A stretch of 64,000 bases of DNA from Amphibalanus amphitrite (GCF_019059575.1 NW_024882981.1:62001-126000), one strand, 5' to 3'; shown: positions 1-14,095, counted from the first letter of the stretch. A program made the numbers and translations. The notes: generated by a model not told the origin, from the sequence alone.

Positions 1-49
1 ACTCCCGCTAGACTGTTTCTCTTTCATCCTCTCCCTCTCACTCCCCTAT

Positions 50-52
50 CTC

Positions 53-136
<84 letters not shown>

Positions 137-150
137 TCTCTCTCTCTCCT
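50..150 (+). repeat. (CT)n microsatellite
   Basis: A nearly pure CT dinucleotide array. The predicted RERERE/SLSLSL frames are artefacts. Confidence 0.98.
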
Positions 151-2100
151 CCGGGGCCGACCCGGATCAGTCGACCTCTCACTGTTCAGCTCCGATCGGC
201 GGGCGAGAGGCGACGGGCGCGAATCCAGGCCAGGCCCGCTCGTGAGGTCGTTATATTTAGCGGCCGCCGAGCGCACCTACTAATGGCCTCCGACCGACTC
301 GGGCTCTGCACGACCGTGATGGGTTGCCATGTCTTCTCGCAAACTGGGCTGTGCACGTCGGTATAAACGGGGGCGTGACGCAAGCGCTCGCGCGGCGCGG
401 CGGATCGCTCTGTTCACTCGGCACCAGATGGGCGGACCGAGTGGGATGACGGTGGGTTAGATCGGCCCGGGCCGTGTGCGGACGTCCCCACTGCCGTCTG
501 CCGCTGCGGCGACGTTACGTGACTGTGCACGCGGTGCCGCCGACACTGGGCACGACTTAACGGTTCCCAATAGCACCGGTGGCTATACGCAGTCATGCCT
601 AGTTGGTTTTGCTTCTTCAATTAACCCGATAGGTTTCATTTAGCACAGCCGCAGTCGTGACCGGTGCATTGGGTTCCAAGGATGAGAGTGCATTAGGAAG
701 ATAATTGCAATGAATGAAAGTGATGCGCATTAGCCGTTCAAGCGTTTTCACGGGTCGTGTGTACTGTAGTGTATCTACTATACTATTTGCTAACTGTATC
801 TTCGACGTTTTATGTTAACGCTGCACGCTGTGATGGACCGATAATACGGAGTACAAAAATGGAACCACGATTTGCTGGCTAAGCTTCAACTTTTCATAAA
901 TCGCATCTATTTTCCCGTCCTCGAAGGGGACTTGCATATGTGGGAAATGTCGAATGGTTTACCTTCAACGCCGAACTCAAACTAATGTAGCTGTATTTAC
1001 GGTATTGCTTCTCCAAAACGATAATGTTTTAAGCTGCAAGCTCATCGAAGCAAGATCTTTGCGCGTGTATATTTCACTATCGCGAACAGAACACCGTGGT
1101 GACCTAGCGTTAGCCATTCGGCTTAGAGAAAAATAATTCGATGGAAAAGCTTTGCAAGTGATCTGTTGATCAGGAATGAACGTTCGTGTTAAAAGAGAAG
1201 AATATTGTTGAAATAATTCAAAAGGCCTTAAGTCTTTTAAAACGTGGCAGGAAACATGTTCTGCTTCGCATATTAGGAATAGTGAGAGCTGTGAAGGAAT
1301 AGTTGTTTGGAGATTCGGTAATGCAATGTTGAAGAAGCTCGGCCAATAAAAAAACTTTGATGCGCTGCGCTACCCCACGGTATAACACCACATGCGCTGC
1401 ACGAGCCAGACACGACCCACCCTCGGCCAATGCAGCGTGCAGAGCGGCCTGCCATCCGACCGGATACGTTCCGGCTGTGCGTCGGCGGTCGTCCGAGCAT
1501 CAGACCGTGTCGCTCCGGCATACACTCCCACATTATCGAAATGGCAGCTGCGTGGGTCAAGGCCGATGGCTGCTGTCCCACGCCCTCTGACCGTCACGCA
1601 AACCTCCACTCACATAGGCACTGCCCGGACACTCACACCGTCAGTAGGGCATTAAGCAGTCAACTTGGCAAACTGGGGTAGTTTGGGACGGGCAATGATA
1701 TAGGACAGTGAAGGGAATGGGGCATGAGTGAGGGACGGGACTGGACACAGGAGGGGATGGGATGGGACAGGGGAAGGAATGAGACGGGATGGGAGAGGTA
1801 TATGGAAGTGGGACAGACATTGTTCGCTTGTTTGTTTGTCGCTTATTTTGGATTTTTACGGGGAATGGAGCAACATGGGGATGGGACTGGAACGAGACAT
1901 GGGGTGGGAGTGGGATGGGACAGAAGAGACATGGAAAACGCCAGGGATATGGTAATGGAAGTGGAACAGGGAAGAGAATCGGACGGGACACCTGCTGGCT
2001 GCCTCACGCTCCAGTATTTGCGTATTCCGACTGCCTAATTAATGAAGGGAGGCGGGAACACGATCAGCCTTGTTAGTCGCTCTTCGTCTAGTCTCCTCGC
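151..2100. other. No gene seen
   Basis: GC-rich sequence to about 600, AT-rich to about 1350, then mixed sequence and the purine-rich repeat. No exon-like frame with splice signals was found on either strand. Confidence 0.5.
1690..1995 (+). repeat. Purine-rich degenerate repeat (GGGATGGGAC type)
   Basis: Repeated GGGAYGGGAC and GGAAGTGGAAC variants with almost no pyrimidine runs. Low-complexity; frames across it are not coding-like. Confidence 0.6.
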
Positions 2101-2102
2101 GC

Positions 2103-2410
<308 letters not shown>

Positions 2411-2482
2411 ATCATCTCTCTCTCCCTCAAATCATCAAGCAATCCATCTTCAGAGGCCGTCTCTATATTCGGCGACCTGTGA

Positions 2483-5400
2483 CACTTCCACATCATTATC
2501 CCTCCTCACAGAATATCACCGCACCTTTTGTTTGGGCTGACACCGGCTCGTTTTTAGCGTCAAATGGCTCGTGTTGGTGTAGCGGTGTTCGAAGTGGCTC
2601 GCCCCAGTTGGTTTGGCGGTCGGCGGTGTGGGCTGGTCGACCCTCGGTTCGCGCGGCCGAGCTCTCAGCTCTGAGCTCACTCCCACGCCCAGTGCCGGGG
2701 CTGTTTGACCAGAAATTATTTCGGTAATAGTTCGACCCGAGATCACGGAGAGAGTCAGCCGGTCGGCCCGCTTGGGGCCCGCCTTTGGTCAGTGACGTCA
2801 TGTCATTGTCAGTGGCTCGGCTCACCAGGATAGGGCAAAATAACAACCGCATTGTGCTGTTTTGCAAAACAAAAATCGGTCACCAAACGCCTCATGTTTC
2901 TCAAAACATATCCTTGACCTTTTATTGACCAATGCTCTTCTAAAATGTTAAGTATTTACCGTATTTAGTATTTTCCTGAGACGGGACTGTGCAATGTTGA
3001 CATCGCTGTGACACAAATAAATCGTTACATTAAATAGTGGTCGACATGCATTTAAAACGAGATACAATGCCAAGCATCACAACAATGTATGTGTGTGACG
3101 TGACATACCATGTTACGAGTGTTCCGCATCTCTTCACCCAGCGGTCCTTCGATAGTGACCCAAGAAGCACCTTATCTCTTGTAACTGGCCTCTGTCCACA
3201 TCCACTACCGTCCACCGTCCACCACTCAACTGTCTACAATCAGCGTTCACTGTTATCCACCGTCCACTTTCCACCGTCCGGCGTCCACCGTCCGTCCGTC
3301 TCTCGTCCCCACCGGTCGACGACTGGCGGCAGCAGCGGCAGCGGCGGCCAGCTGGTGGGCCGGCCAGGTGCTCCGGCGGCGGTCCGTCCGTCCGTCCGAC
3401 CCTCCCTGACCGCTCCCAGCTGAGCTCTCTACCCTCGCCGGTCTCTCACCTGCCGCCCCGCGTACCGGAGACGGTCTGTGGGCTCCTTCCGGTCGGTCAG
3501 CTGGACGGGGTGCCGGGATATGGGTCGGCAAGAGACCACAAGTCGACTGAGGTACGCACGCCGTCTCGTGCCGTTTTCAATTGAAATAAGGTTTTATTTA
3601 GTCAAGGACCGGAAATGTGCCGAACTTCAACCGGGAGGTCATCAGCCGGTACTACCATCACATCGACGACTGGTATGAGAGATAGAACTGCAGCAAATGC
3701 CTTTTACTTAGATCAGTTTTCAGAGACATCTTGATTAAGGTCAAAGTTGCCACCGACCTGACCGAAGACATCAAACGAAAACTATGGTAATGAATGCATT
3801 TAATTCCAAGATATCAATCGGGTCATCACAGACCACATAAAAGCTGATGCCGATTCAGCCATCGCAGGTGCACCGTGTCTGTATACCGCCAGCATTTCCT
3901 GACTCTGTGTGCTGCCATGGCGGCGCCCTCTCGGGCCTGGCTGCAGAAATGGTGTCAATCCCTCTGCTCGGCGGTTTCTCCGCGGCGCGGCGGCTGCGCC
4001 GAGTCGCTCTCCGGGCGTTCGCGTCGGTCCGTGTGCGGTCGTCGGTCGCTCCCACGGGCCGCCGCGGAACGAATGGGCCGTTCGTTGGCCCCTGTAGCGG
4101 CAGGTCGGAACTGAAGTGGCCGCCATGGATTGGGGCTGAACTGGTCACTAGATTGGGACAAAACTGGTCACTGGGTGGAGGCGGGACAGGCCACTGTAAA
4201 ACTATAAAGGTGGATCGGGATGGCTGATTGACTAGAGCAGAAACTGTCACAGACTGTAGGACGACTATGAGATAGAACTGGACACTGGACTGGGGACTAA
4301 CTGGTTACTGGGTCGTGGTGAATGGTCTTACCACTGAGCTGAGCACTGAGCTGGAGTTCAATCGTACGACACTGGGGCCGAAATCTGATCGAATTGCTCG
4401 TATCGATTGATAGTAAATCCCGAGCAGTTACGGTCATGCAGTTTCATGCGGTTTCGGGGTGCGAGACCGTCCAGTATGACCAATACAAATGTAGGTAGTT
4501 TTGTCATGAAAGCCCATCTTTAAAGTCTCGCACAGTTGGAAATGCCGGCAGCCACGCCCACGGTCACATTTACAGACCTAAATGCAGTCATCATGAGCTC
4601 CCCTGACGGACTGGGACGACCATTGTCACCACGGGGCGGACACAGGTCCCTACCGTGCCAGCAGGGGTCCGTCTGGGGAGGGCTGTCGGCCGTGCTCCGT
4701 CCGAGTGCCACCCACAGACTCCGGGCGTCGGCTCGCCGACTGATCCACCGAGACACTCCGCTGATGGAGTCGATCCCGGCGACCAGCGAACACGACCGGC
4801 CGGCGTCGGCGCAGCTCGGGGACAAACAGACCACCTCCCAGCGGTGGCCCGGCGCCGGCCGGTATGTCGGCGGGGGGCCGGTGTGTTTGTGACCCGGCGA
4901 CCGACGGTGCTCCGTCCGTCCCCGCCGGAGACCCCGGGAGGTCTCCGAGGGGCGTGTCCCGCGACTGGTGCAGCCGACTGCGCTGGCCTCGGCGCCAGAT
5001 TGGGGCGACGGTGGTTCGGCTGCAGTGCACTGCTCAGTGCTCAAGCCTCCCATCTCCCCCAGCTGGCAGCTACACACTGCCGAGAGGAGAGTCAGCCATC
5101 GTTCATGCCTTGGTGGGCATTAGGACGATGCATGCCCAGTGGTGATCCGTTTTAGAGATATTCCTCCATACCTGATCTATGGGTCAGACCCGTCTGATCA
5201 AATCAGACACCTTGACTGATCAGTCCGACTTCTCGAGGCGGCCAGCTCGTCAACCACGCACTGTAGGCGGCAAGGGAAATTGGAGTGGAGTGCCACATAC
5301 ATAGGCTGCGTACCCGGACATGAGCTAAGGCTGTAAACATTGTGGCGTAGGTACTGGTATAGATGAGAAGATAAAGGGGAACAACTTGAAGAAAGCCTAA

Positions 5401-7790
5401 CAACTCACTTGGGAGATTGGAAGGATAAGAGGTAGGAATGGAGGAAGGAGAATGAATGAGACAGAATACAAGAAAAGTGAATATAAATTTCATGAATAAA
5501 GGTGCATCAAGAAAAAGGGAGCAAGATGGTAATCGGTAAGCCCAACAACAATTACCAAGCGGTGAAACTGTGCTAGTCAACGCATGTAAATGTGACGGCC
5601 GGGGCGGGGAGACGGATCGTCTTAGCGCGCCACAATTACCGGTGACCTACTGTGGGCTCGGCTGTGTGTACCGAGGAGCTGCGCCCGGGCTGGGTCGGTG
5701 TCAGGTGGTCAACAGCAGCACGCCGGCGGACTGTCTCTGCACGCCATCACGGGACAGACCGGGTTAGAGGCGCGCCCGCCTGCGGACTGGGTCACTGGGA
5801 TCAGGTCACTGCGTCCACTGTCCAGTGACCGGGTCAGTCCGGCCCGGTGACCGGGTCACCCGGCACATACACCGCTGTGTGAGCCGCGCACGGTGGACCG
5901 GTCGGTGGAGAGCTGTGCCCAGAGGAGCTCTCTGAGCGCAGCAGCAGGTGGCTGGAGTGTGCTCCCCGGGCGGACCGAGGGCGGCGGCCGGCCGCTCCGC
6001 CGCGCCGCAGCCAGAGGGGCTCGGTGCGCCACTTCTGTCGACGGCGCCGGCTCTTCTAATGGAGCGTGCGCTCTTCACGGCACGCCGACGGCGCCCGCAT
6101 ATTAAACAGCTCCGGCTGTTGAATGCAGCGCGCTGGAGACCGCTGGCACGGTGACACGGCCGACACTCCTGTGTCAGTCGGTGTCACGACCTACGTGTGT
6201 CAGACGGCACCACGACTGGCAGATGTCAGATGGTGTAACGGCCGACATTGGGGTGTTGCAGCCACGGTTATATGAACCGGTACCGGATAGCATGATGCAT
6301 GCCTGGACTTCAGCCCGTTCCGTGGCGACAATCATGTGCTAAGAACGTGGCCCCAAATATCTCACTACACTTTTCTGCAGCCCATCTTCTACATCCATCA
6401 CTTGTTTGTGGGACAAAACATCGGTAATTCGTCACGATTTTCGTGAATTCCTGCAACGCCCACAAACGGCCATAAATTCAAACTACACCTGTTATTGATT
6501 TGAAATTTCGAATCACGGCGTCCAGTCAGGTATGCGGCTCCGATAGGGGCCCCGGCCGACCGGCCGGCGAGTGTGCAGGTGACTTCTGACTGGCTACTAT
6601 AAGGGTGGCGTGCAGGACAGTCGGCCGATCGAACCGCGCCGCCTGCCAAGGCCGCCCCGCACGAACAGGCGCGGATTAGAGTCATCGCGCCACGCAGCGA
6701 CGGGCGCTGGTAGGCTAAAGAGGACAACAACACCGCGTGTTGGCAGACAGCAACAGAGCGGTGTCGGCGGACTTGTGGACAACACCGTGGCAAGCGTTAC
6801 AGCAAAGAATGCAGGCTGTAGGCAGACAGCAGCAGATAACGGACAACAGCGATGGATGTTAGCAGGCAACAGCGTCGAGTGCGGGCCAAAATACCACAGC
6901 CGACGACCGATACCAGCGCTGTGAATCTATTTTTGACATCTAAGAGACGAGCTGTGTGAACAAGTGCTGTGCGCGCAGGGTATGTCCTCCTGGCAGTGAC
7001 TGGAGCCGACCGCCTCGTCTCCCTATGGTCAGGCAGCCGTTGCTGGTAAGTCTGCCTCTCCGTTGCAGGGGACGCTTCTTCTCCCCGTGACCGGGCGGCC
7101 GCTCGTGAACCGCACCGATCGCCAATGTTGGCCACCGACCGGCCGGTCAGCCCGCCCGCCGCCAGCTCGAGCAGCGCTCAGAGAAGAAAAGTCGGCCACG
7201 GAGCCGGCCGGCGGCAGCGCGGCGTTCATGTTTACGACCGGCCGGCCAGGCAGGAGGGTGGGCGGCGCCGCGGGAGAGCGGAACTGCAGGACGCTCAGAC
7301 GCGTGGAGGACAGATTCTGGTCGTCTGCAGGGTCCGTCTGACCCGCGACGGGCAGTAGACGGAGGATTGGACTCTGCGGTACTCCCATCCTGTATCCTGA
7401 GAATGCGAGCCACGCACTGACAAGGCAGTGAAGGCCTATTGTTTGATCACTGCCTGATCAGCGGTCCACGACTCCACGCAGCGAGCCACCGCGTATCATT
7501 GCTGCAACGCAGCCGGTCAAACCACCCAAACGAACCACCTGACCCCACTGGCTGTCCGGTCCTCGCTCGCTGAGCAGAGCAGAGGAGGGCGTTCATGACT
7601 TCGTCATCCCTTATTGGGTCGCCGGCCGCCGCGGGTCGGACGCTAAGAAAGTCGAGCTGTCGGCTATAAAGCTGCCTGGCGGCGCTGGTCGGCACGTCTG
7701 GTGACCGAGTTGGGCCCGTGCAGAGCTGCACTGTGCACACTGCAGGCGGCGGCCGCGGAGGGCGGCGTCATCCTGCCGGCATCGTACGGT
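2483..7790. other. GC-rich intergenic sequence, no supported gene
   Basis: Several GC-rich blocks (2560-2810, 3270-3480, 3900-4130, 4600-5050, 5760-6150, 7050-7330) alternate with ordinary sequence. CCACCGTCC repeats lie at 3207-3300. Overlapping frames on both strands reflect GC content, not coding. Confidence 0.45.
3602..3786 (+). other. Possible fossil coding fragments
   Basis: Plus-strand 3602-3672 reads GNVPNFNREVISRYYHHIDD after a TTTATTTAG acceptor-like site and before a GTATGAG donor-like site. 3712-3786 reads SVFRDILIKVKVATDLTEDI followed by KRKLW. Both look protein-like, but the intervening 39 bases are too short for a typical intron and the frames do not join cleanly. Protein family not recognised. 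Confidence 0.25.
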
Positions 7791-7799
7791 GCCGGGCGC

Positions 7800-8375
7800 G
7801 GGTCACGTACCGACCGACCGACCGGTACTGCCGCCGGCACGGCTCACGGTCCGGTCGACAGGGCCCGAGTCACGGTCCGGCTGGGTCCGGGTCACATCTC
7901 GCGGTTCGTCCGGGTCCGGGTCACATCTCACGGTCCGGCCGGGTCACATCTCACTGCCCCTCTGGGCACGGCTCACGGTCCGGTCGACAGGGCCCGAGTC
8001 ACGGTCCGGCTGGGTCCGGGTCACATCTCACGGTCCGTGCGGGTCACATCTCACGGTGCGATCCACAGGGCCTGAGTCACGGTCCGGCTGGGTCCGGGTC
8101 ACATCTCACGGTCCGGCTGGATCACACCTCACGGTCCGGCCGACAGGACCCGGACAAGCTTCATGAGTCAGGACTCACCACGGCTCACGGCTGGACCTGG
8201 GCCCGGGCCACATCTCACGGTCCCGGCCGGGCTTTGGTCACAGTCCGGCCGGGCTTGGGTCACGGTTCGGCCGGGTTCGGGTCACAGTTCAATCGACAGA
8301 ACCCGGACAAGATGCAGGACCCACGGCTCACGGCTGGACCTGGGCCCGACCCGGGTCACGTCTAGTCCGACTGGT
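7800..8375 (+). repeat. Minisatellite, GGGTCACATCTCACGGTCCG type
   Basis: More than ten degenerate units of GGTCCGGCTGGGTCCGGGTC and CACATCTCACGGTCCGGC. A larger block with CACGGTCCGGTCGACAGGGC repeats at about 7846 and 7974. Open frames here are by-products of the repeat. Confidence 0.9.
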
Positions 8376-8379
8376 TTTG

Positions 8380-9420
8380 AATCAGATTTGCCCTGCGCTC
8401 GGGCCAATCTGGAGAGACTGGGAAGCACAGAAGACTGCAGTGATGTGGGTGCATGCGTGCACCATGCGTGGTCAACCGGTTGGTTTCTGTCGAGTTTTCA
8501 AACGTTATTACGATTGCATATTTGCTTCCTCGAGTCAAGTCAAAGGGCAGAGGTTGACGCCTGACGGAGATCATAAAAGATCAAATATCCGTGGTTTCGA
8601 CATTTTGATAAAAGTCAAAAGTATCTAAAGTATGCGAGGTGGAAGGGCTCAGGATGGCGCAAATAGACATACGACAATGCATAAATGCTTGTAGTCCCGT
8701 CCCTAGACCCTTATATTTCATGAAGCGTGGCTTCCGATCAATGGCTTGGCCTCCAGGCTCCAGCGCATTTTAAAATCGTCGCTGACAAGCGGCATCTTGA
8801 CATGTTCAAAAGTTCCCCAATTTATGGACAGCGAAAACCACATTGTTACAATGAATGTGATGACGCTTATTGAAAACAATCATTACCACCCGATTATCAT
8901 AATTATTCAGTTAGGGGCAACGGTCGCGAGGATTTCCAAACACCTGGGCCTGGGAATGTGAAATCCGGTTGGACTGTGCCGAACGGCCACCGATCTGCGG
9001 TCGGCACCATAGCAGGGCGACATTCCTCAAATTATGGTGCGCTGAATATATCCTGGAATTGGATAACGCTTACCAATACGCTACATTATGATATGCCCAT
9101 GAATTATGTAAAAACCATGCTTATCACGGGAGCGCCTTGGTTGAGTTCAACGAAGTCGCATAATATCTTTGGAAATTTAAGTTTGATTACTGTCAATGCC
9201 AATTGTAAGGTCAAAGAACGTTTTATGTTTATGGTAAATATGAGAACCCACCACGCCAATAAACTATCGGACCACAGCACCATAAGAATGACGTGATGTC
9301 GGTGTCGGACTTGGTCAAACGGCCCCGCCGCGCTGTCCGGTCGCTGACGCGATGACACGGCGGCCAACTCACTGTCCGCTGCCGCCGGCCGGCGCCCAGT
9401 TTGAACTGGAACCGGTCTGC
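8380..9420. other. Ordinary non-coding sequence
   Basis: Mostly AT-balanced unique sequence between two minisatellites. Nothing recognisable. Confidence 0.5.
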
Positions 9421-9424
9421 AGCT

Positions 9425-9715
9425 GGCACGGCACGGCACGGCACTGAGCAGTCTGCACGGCAGTCTGCCTGTCGGCCACCCGTCCTGCACCGCACGGCAG
9501 TCTGCCAGTGGGCTATCCGTCCTGCCCTGCACGGCAATCTGCCAGTGGGCTACCCGTCCTGCACTCCACGGCAGTCTGCTGGCACGGCACGGCACTGCAC
9601 TGGGCAGTCTGCACGGCAGTCTGCCTGTCGGCCACCCGTCCTGCCTGCACGGCAGTCTACCGGTCGGAGACCTGTCCTGCAGGATGCGATGACGCTGCTG
9701 GGTGACCTAACCTGC
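9425..9715 (+). repeat. Minisatellite, GCACGGCAGTCTGCC type
   Basis: Units of CACGGCAGTCTGCC, GTGGGCTAYCCGTCCTGC and TCGGCCACCCGTCCTGC alternate for about 290 bp. Related CTGTCCTGCAGGA motifs continue to about 9825. Confidence 0.9.
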
Positions 9716-9829
9716 AGGACGGTGCCATCGACAGGCTGATAAGTCCCCAGGAAAGCATCGATCTATCCAACAGGACGTTCAGCCTGTTCAGCATGACGTC
9801 CGCCCTGTCCTGCAGGACGGCGCCGCCGA

Positions 9830-11045
9830 CCGACTCTATTCCTATGAAACTTTCTAATTGAAACGGTTTAAGCTTTCCCTTCGTTTTCAGGGGTACCTTT
9901 GTTAACGATGGCCTGGTTGCATGCAGCGCGCAGTGTGCACCCCCGAAGTAGGTACCTACTAATTATTCCAACCCTCCCAGACATATGCCTGCAGAAGGAT
10001 GTATGATCTGTTGTTCGGTCTGTGCGCCCCAGTTCGCTCCCCATCTGCGGCACGGCGCACCCGTGTGAGTGGCGCCCGCCTCAGCCTCTCGAGCCGCTCC
10101 GTCTCGTCTCGGGCTGACCGGGGCGCTGACCCAGATCGTGTGCGACTCGCGGCCACGCCCCCTGCATGACCGGGTCACGGTAGGTACTGCATAGTCTACC
10201 ACAGCGGCCGTTCGGTTGGGCTCTCGTTAGAGGATGATAAAAAAGGCAAGTAATGTTTACAGAGAGCTGGATGTTTTAGACATACCTTTACTTACATGAG
10301 AGCGTGCACGCGTAACCAAAAACTGTGTGGAGCATTTGGCTCTTGCAGAATCGTCTTAGCAGCTTCTCTCCCCCTTATGAGCCCGATATGCATGGCCAAC
10401 TGGTTGTAACCGACGCACCCACCCCCACAGTCCCCAGGGCACACCCACTGGTCACAGAGGCCCACCCCCGCAGAGTCGACCCAGCTCAGCGTCACGAGCT
10501 TGCCGCCCCGCCCCTTTCCTCTGCAGCCTCTCGCTGACCTCTCCGATGACAAGACCGGAGAGACTGGTCTGGCAGAGACTGTAGGTATACCACCTGACTG
10601 TCAGAGAGTGTACTGGACTCTCTGACAGACCAGAGAGCTGGCAAATACAGCGGACTTATACTGATGGCCAATGAAATGGAGACTGGAGACTGGACTGGAC
10701 ACAGGACAGGACAGGACATGACAGTGGACTACCCTACCAGTGCATGGCCACTAAACGCTTTGCACCGGGTGTAGGTAGCAGACTTTACTACCCGCAGCGG
10801 AAACAGTCAGACTGCAGCGCGAGGGGACTGGTTGGGACTGATTTCGATGAACGATTCGTTGTAAAGAGCAGACTGCTGCACACTTGTGCATGCGAAGCTC
10901 GGAGTGAGCGCGGACTTGGTGTAGTGGACAATCTTGGGACAAAGTAGCGGGCTGGGATTGGAATCGTTCAAAGGTCAAACAATGCGTTGGGCTGAGAGGG
11001 ACAATGAATTCAGTTATATGCATTGGATCGCTAGGACACACTACA
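9830..11045. other. No gene seen
   Basis: Unique sequence with short repeats such as GGACAGGACAGGACA near 10700 and a GTAGGTACCTACT palindrome near 9948. No convincing coding region. Confidence 0.5.
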
Positions 11046-11049
11046 CAGA

Positions 11050-11965
11050 CCAAGAGCCTCTGACTGGGTGTGGTGTGGTGTGGAGTGGACACTACCGCAC
11101 CCTTGAGCGTGGAGTAGTGGACAGTAGTGTGACGGGGTGGTTGCTGTGTGGAGTGGACAACGGTTGATCGGTTGCGAGTCTGGAGCGGACAATGGTGAGT
11201 GGTGGAGTGGACCGGCGCGGTGGCTGCCAGTGTGCCGTGTGGAGTGGTCAGTGGACACGACCGATCGGTGTGGATGTTGAGTGGATAGAGCCGGTGGCTG
11301 TGTGAACAGTGAACACTGCTGTGGACCGCGGTGGACCGGTGGCAGGCTGGGCCGTTGCCAGCCGCCGCTCTGTATTCGGGACACGGCCGAGTGGACAGGA
11401 CCGGCGCGGTGGCTGTGTGGACAGTGGAGTGGACAGGGACACTGCCGCGGTGGACCGGCCGGCCCGTAGCCCGCAGCTCTGTATTCGGGGTACGGCCGGT
11501 CGGTGTGACTGTGTGGAGTGGACAGGCCCGGTCGATGTGTGGAGTGGACACCGCTGTGAACCGGTGGACCGGCAGGCCCTTAGCCCTCTGCTCTGTATGC
11601 GGGACACGGCCGAGTGGACGGGACCAGTGACTGTGTGGTGTGGACACTGGACAGCGGAGTGGACACTGCCGGTGGACCGGCCGCCTGTTGCCGTTGCCGG
11701 CCGCCGTTCTGTATTCGGGACACGGCCGAGTGGACAGGACCGGTGGCTGTGTGGACACCGGACAGTGGAGTGGACACCGCTGTGGACCGGCCGACCCGTT
11801 GCCGTTGCCGGCCGCCGCTCTGTATTCGGGACACGGCCGGTCGTTGTGACTGTGTGGACAGTGGACACGACCGGTGGCTGTGTGGAGTGGACACTGCCGG
11901 TGGACCGGCCGACCCGTTGCCGTTGCCGGCTGCCGCTCTGTATTCGGGACACGGCCGGTCGGTGA
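11050..11965 (+). repeat. Minisatellite with about 114-bp higher-order unit
   Basis: The landmark CTCTGTATTCGGGACACGGC recurs at 11368, 11477, 11591, 11707, 11818 and 11936 (spacing 109-118). Shorter GTGGAGTGGACA and GGTGGACCGG motifs fill each unit. The 427-codon minus-strand frame across it is repeat-derived. Confidence 0.92.
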
Positions 11966-13363
11966 CGTCAGCCGGAGGTGGCCGGCCGGACCGAGAGGCG
12001 CCGCCCGACCGGTCCGCCGCACCGGCGCCGGCACCTACACAGCGCTGCGCGCCGCGAGGACGCCGCTGCACAACCGCCAGGCAGCCGTCAGTGGCTCGGG
12101 AATAACATATACATAGTGTTACGAACGCCAGAGAAACTTGTAAGTAAAGGCGAAAAGGAGTTTGAAAGAGGATTGTTGTTGCGTTATGTGAAATGGACGG
12201 AATGCCGTCGTTACTATAGCGTTTGCTCAAGTCGTCACGGCTGACGTAGGTGGTCCGACTACCGATCAATCGTCATCGGTCAATCGACCAATGGTCCCTG
12301 ATCAGCCTCTTGTTCTGGCGGCGGCGACTCCCCGCCGCGCGGCTCGCCTGCGCAGGCCGCCGTGCCGGGGTTGACGGCCTCGACTCACCTCTGCTCGACG
12401 GGCTCCTCTGCGCGCGCGCTGGGCACCACCGGCAGCTCAGCTCAGCTCCGGCTGGTCCAGCGTCTCTCCCACGGCCGGCACCGCGCACACAGTCACCGCA
12501 CGGCGTCCCACGGTCACCCGGCGCCTAGCTGCAGCCCTCAGTCAGCGACTCCGCACCCTCTGCCGACACTGGCGCCCCGGCGGCCGGTGCTGGTCGAGTG
12601 TGCGGCGCACGGGTCCCCACCGCCGCCGCCGCCGCCACTCCGCCGGTCAGCTGACTCGCCGCGGCGGCCGAACAGCCAGTCCGGGCCGGCCGGCACGGTT
12701 CGTCGGAAGGTCATCTCAGGCTCAAAAGAAACGGTATATACCATTCGAAAAGTCTAGGGCAATATTTATAATAATAATTAACGCTCTTTCTAATGGTGTT
12801 TGCAATTTGTCAATAAAGTGAAAATTTTCTGATTTATAGACATTTTAAGTTAGGGGTTCCAAATTTTTTGGATCACCCTGTATATCGATGCATTTTTTAA
12901 TACGAATCAGAGCATGTGCGTATGTTTGTAATCCGAAACCCTCCGAGTGAGTGGACACTGGACAGGCCACAAAAGGCGTGGATTTTTCATAACCAATGTT
13001 CCGATTCCATTTCCAGGGTGGAGCATCTGCATTGTAGACGATTCGTTGGTAATGTGGACTAGCACGTGGACTTTGTGAGAACGTTCCAAAAGCGAAGTGA
13101 ATGACCAAACGGGGCCGGTAAGGTTGGAAACGGTTGCATAGGTACCGCTAAATGGAGGAGGCCGGGACGCATGCTATTCGAGCTTATCTATGTGTCTACC
13201 TCTACTTATGTTTTGCCGTCGCCGCATTTAAGCCCAAAATCGTCCACGTCTTAGCAGGCTATTTTGGACTCCGATTGACGTAATAAATGGAAAATGGGGG
13301 AAAGTGAAAAGCGATCGCGTGAGTCTACCAGTAGGCCCGAACAAGTCGATGTTTCGCACCATT
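11966..13363. other. GC-rich then AT-rich spacer
   Basis: GC-rich, CpG-rich 11966-12700, followed by AT-rich sequence with the possible mariner end. It could hold a promoter or an untranslated exon, but nothing proves it. Confidence 0.4.
12845..12884 (+). mobile_element. Possible mariner terminal fragment
   Basis: GGTTCCAAATTTTTTGGATC followed by ACCCTGTA resembles the end of mariner-type elements (CAGGGTGATCC next to TA). No matching second end was found. Confidence 0.4.
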
Positions 13364-13429
13364 GCTTCTGACACGGGCGTAGGAACGTCATGAAAAGTGG
13401 GTGGGCCACCCTGTCAAGGGGCCTCCTTT

Positions 13430-14095
13430 TCCAGGGGGCCTCCTATTTACAGAGGCCTCCAACTTTTACCTCGTCCTGCTGGCTGCTTTCAAGTATGACC
13501 TCCAAATCTAGCTTCTGAGATCGGTCAGATGTACCCAGGGGCGTAACCGCTTAAGCGAACAGTGCGGAAAGTCCACACCATTTTTAAAACTTATTCCCCC
13601 TCCGATTTTTTTTAGAATCTATTTGCCGCAAACGGCACATGACCCCTGAAAACCCTTACGCAAATGTCTTCCTCGTTTCCCAGGTGCCCCCATTAGCTTC
13701 ATAGGCGCCCTCTTTGGCATATAAGCGCCCTATGTATAGTCATCAGAGACATCCCTATGTCCCACAGTCGCCCCGTTGTCGCATACAATGTGCGCTTATC
13801 ATAGGCGTCTCTCTTTTATGGACACTTGAAGGCGTCTCTATTTGCCATGCCGGCGCCCCTGTTTCTTATGAATGCACCCCCATGGCATTGATCAATTGCA
13901 GTCGCAGACCTCTATTGCATGTAGACGTCCATATATGCAGGCCTCAGAGGCACCCCTCTTTCGCATTGAGGCGCCCCTATGGGCTTCATAGGCGCCCCTC
14001 TATTGCACGTAGGTGCCCTACTGTCTCAGAACCGCTCCCATTTGGCATGCAGACGCCCATCTTTCGACAGAGGGGCCACTGTGGTTCTTAGAGAC
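13430..14095 (+). repeat. Degenerate minisatellite, GGCGCCCCTAT type (inside hAT-like element)
   Basis: Units of about 25-30 bp carry GGCGCCC, CATAGGCGCC and AGACGCCC with variable spacers. GGCGCC in this array and in the element at 31305 suggests a related interior. Confidence 0.75.

Noticed and set aside
4520..5155. Frames of 126-185 codons on both strands in GC-rich DNA
   Set aside because: Open on both strands because of high GC. No domain or splice pattern.
7701..8365. Plus-strand frames of 124-215 codons
   Set aside because: They are translations of the GGGTCACATCTCACGGTCCG minisatellite.
10751..12034. 427-codon minus-strand frame
   Set aside because: Its peptide repeats with the 114-bp minisatellite, and composition changes abruptly at the repeat edge.
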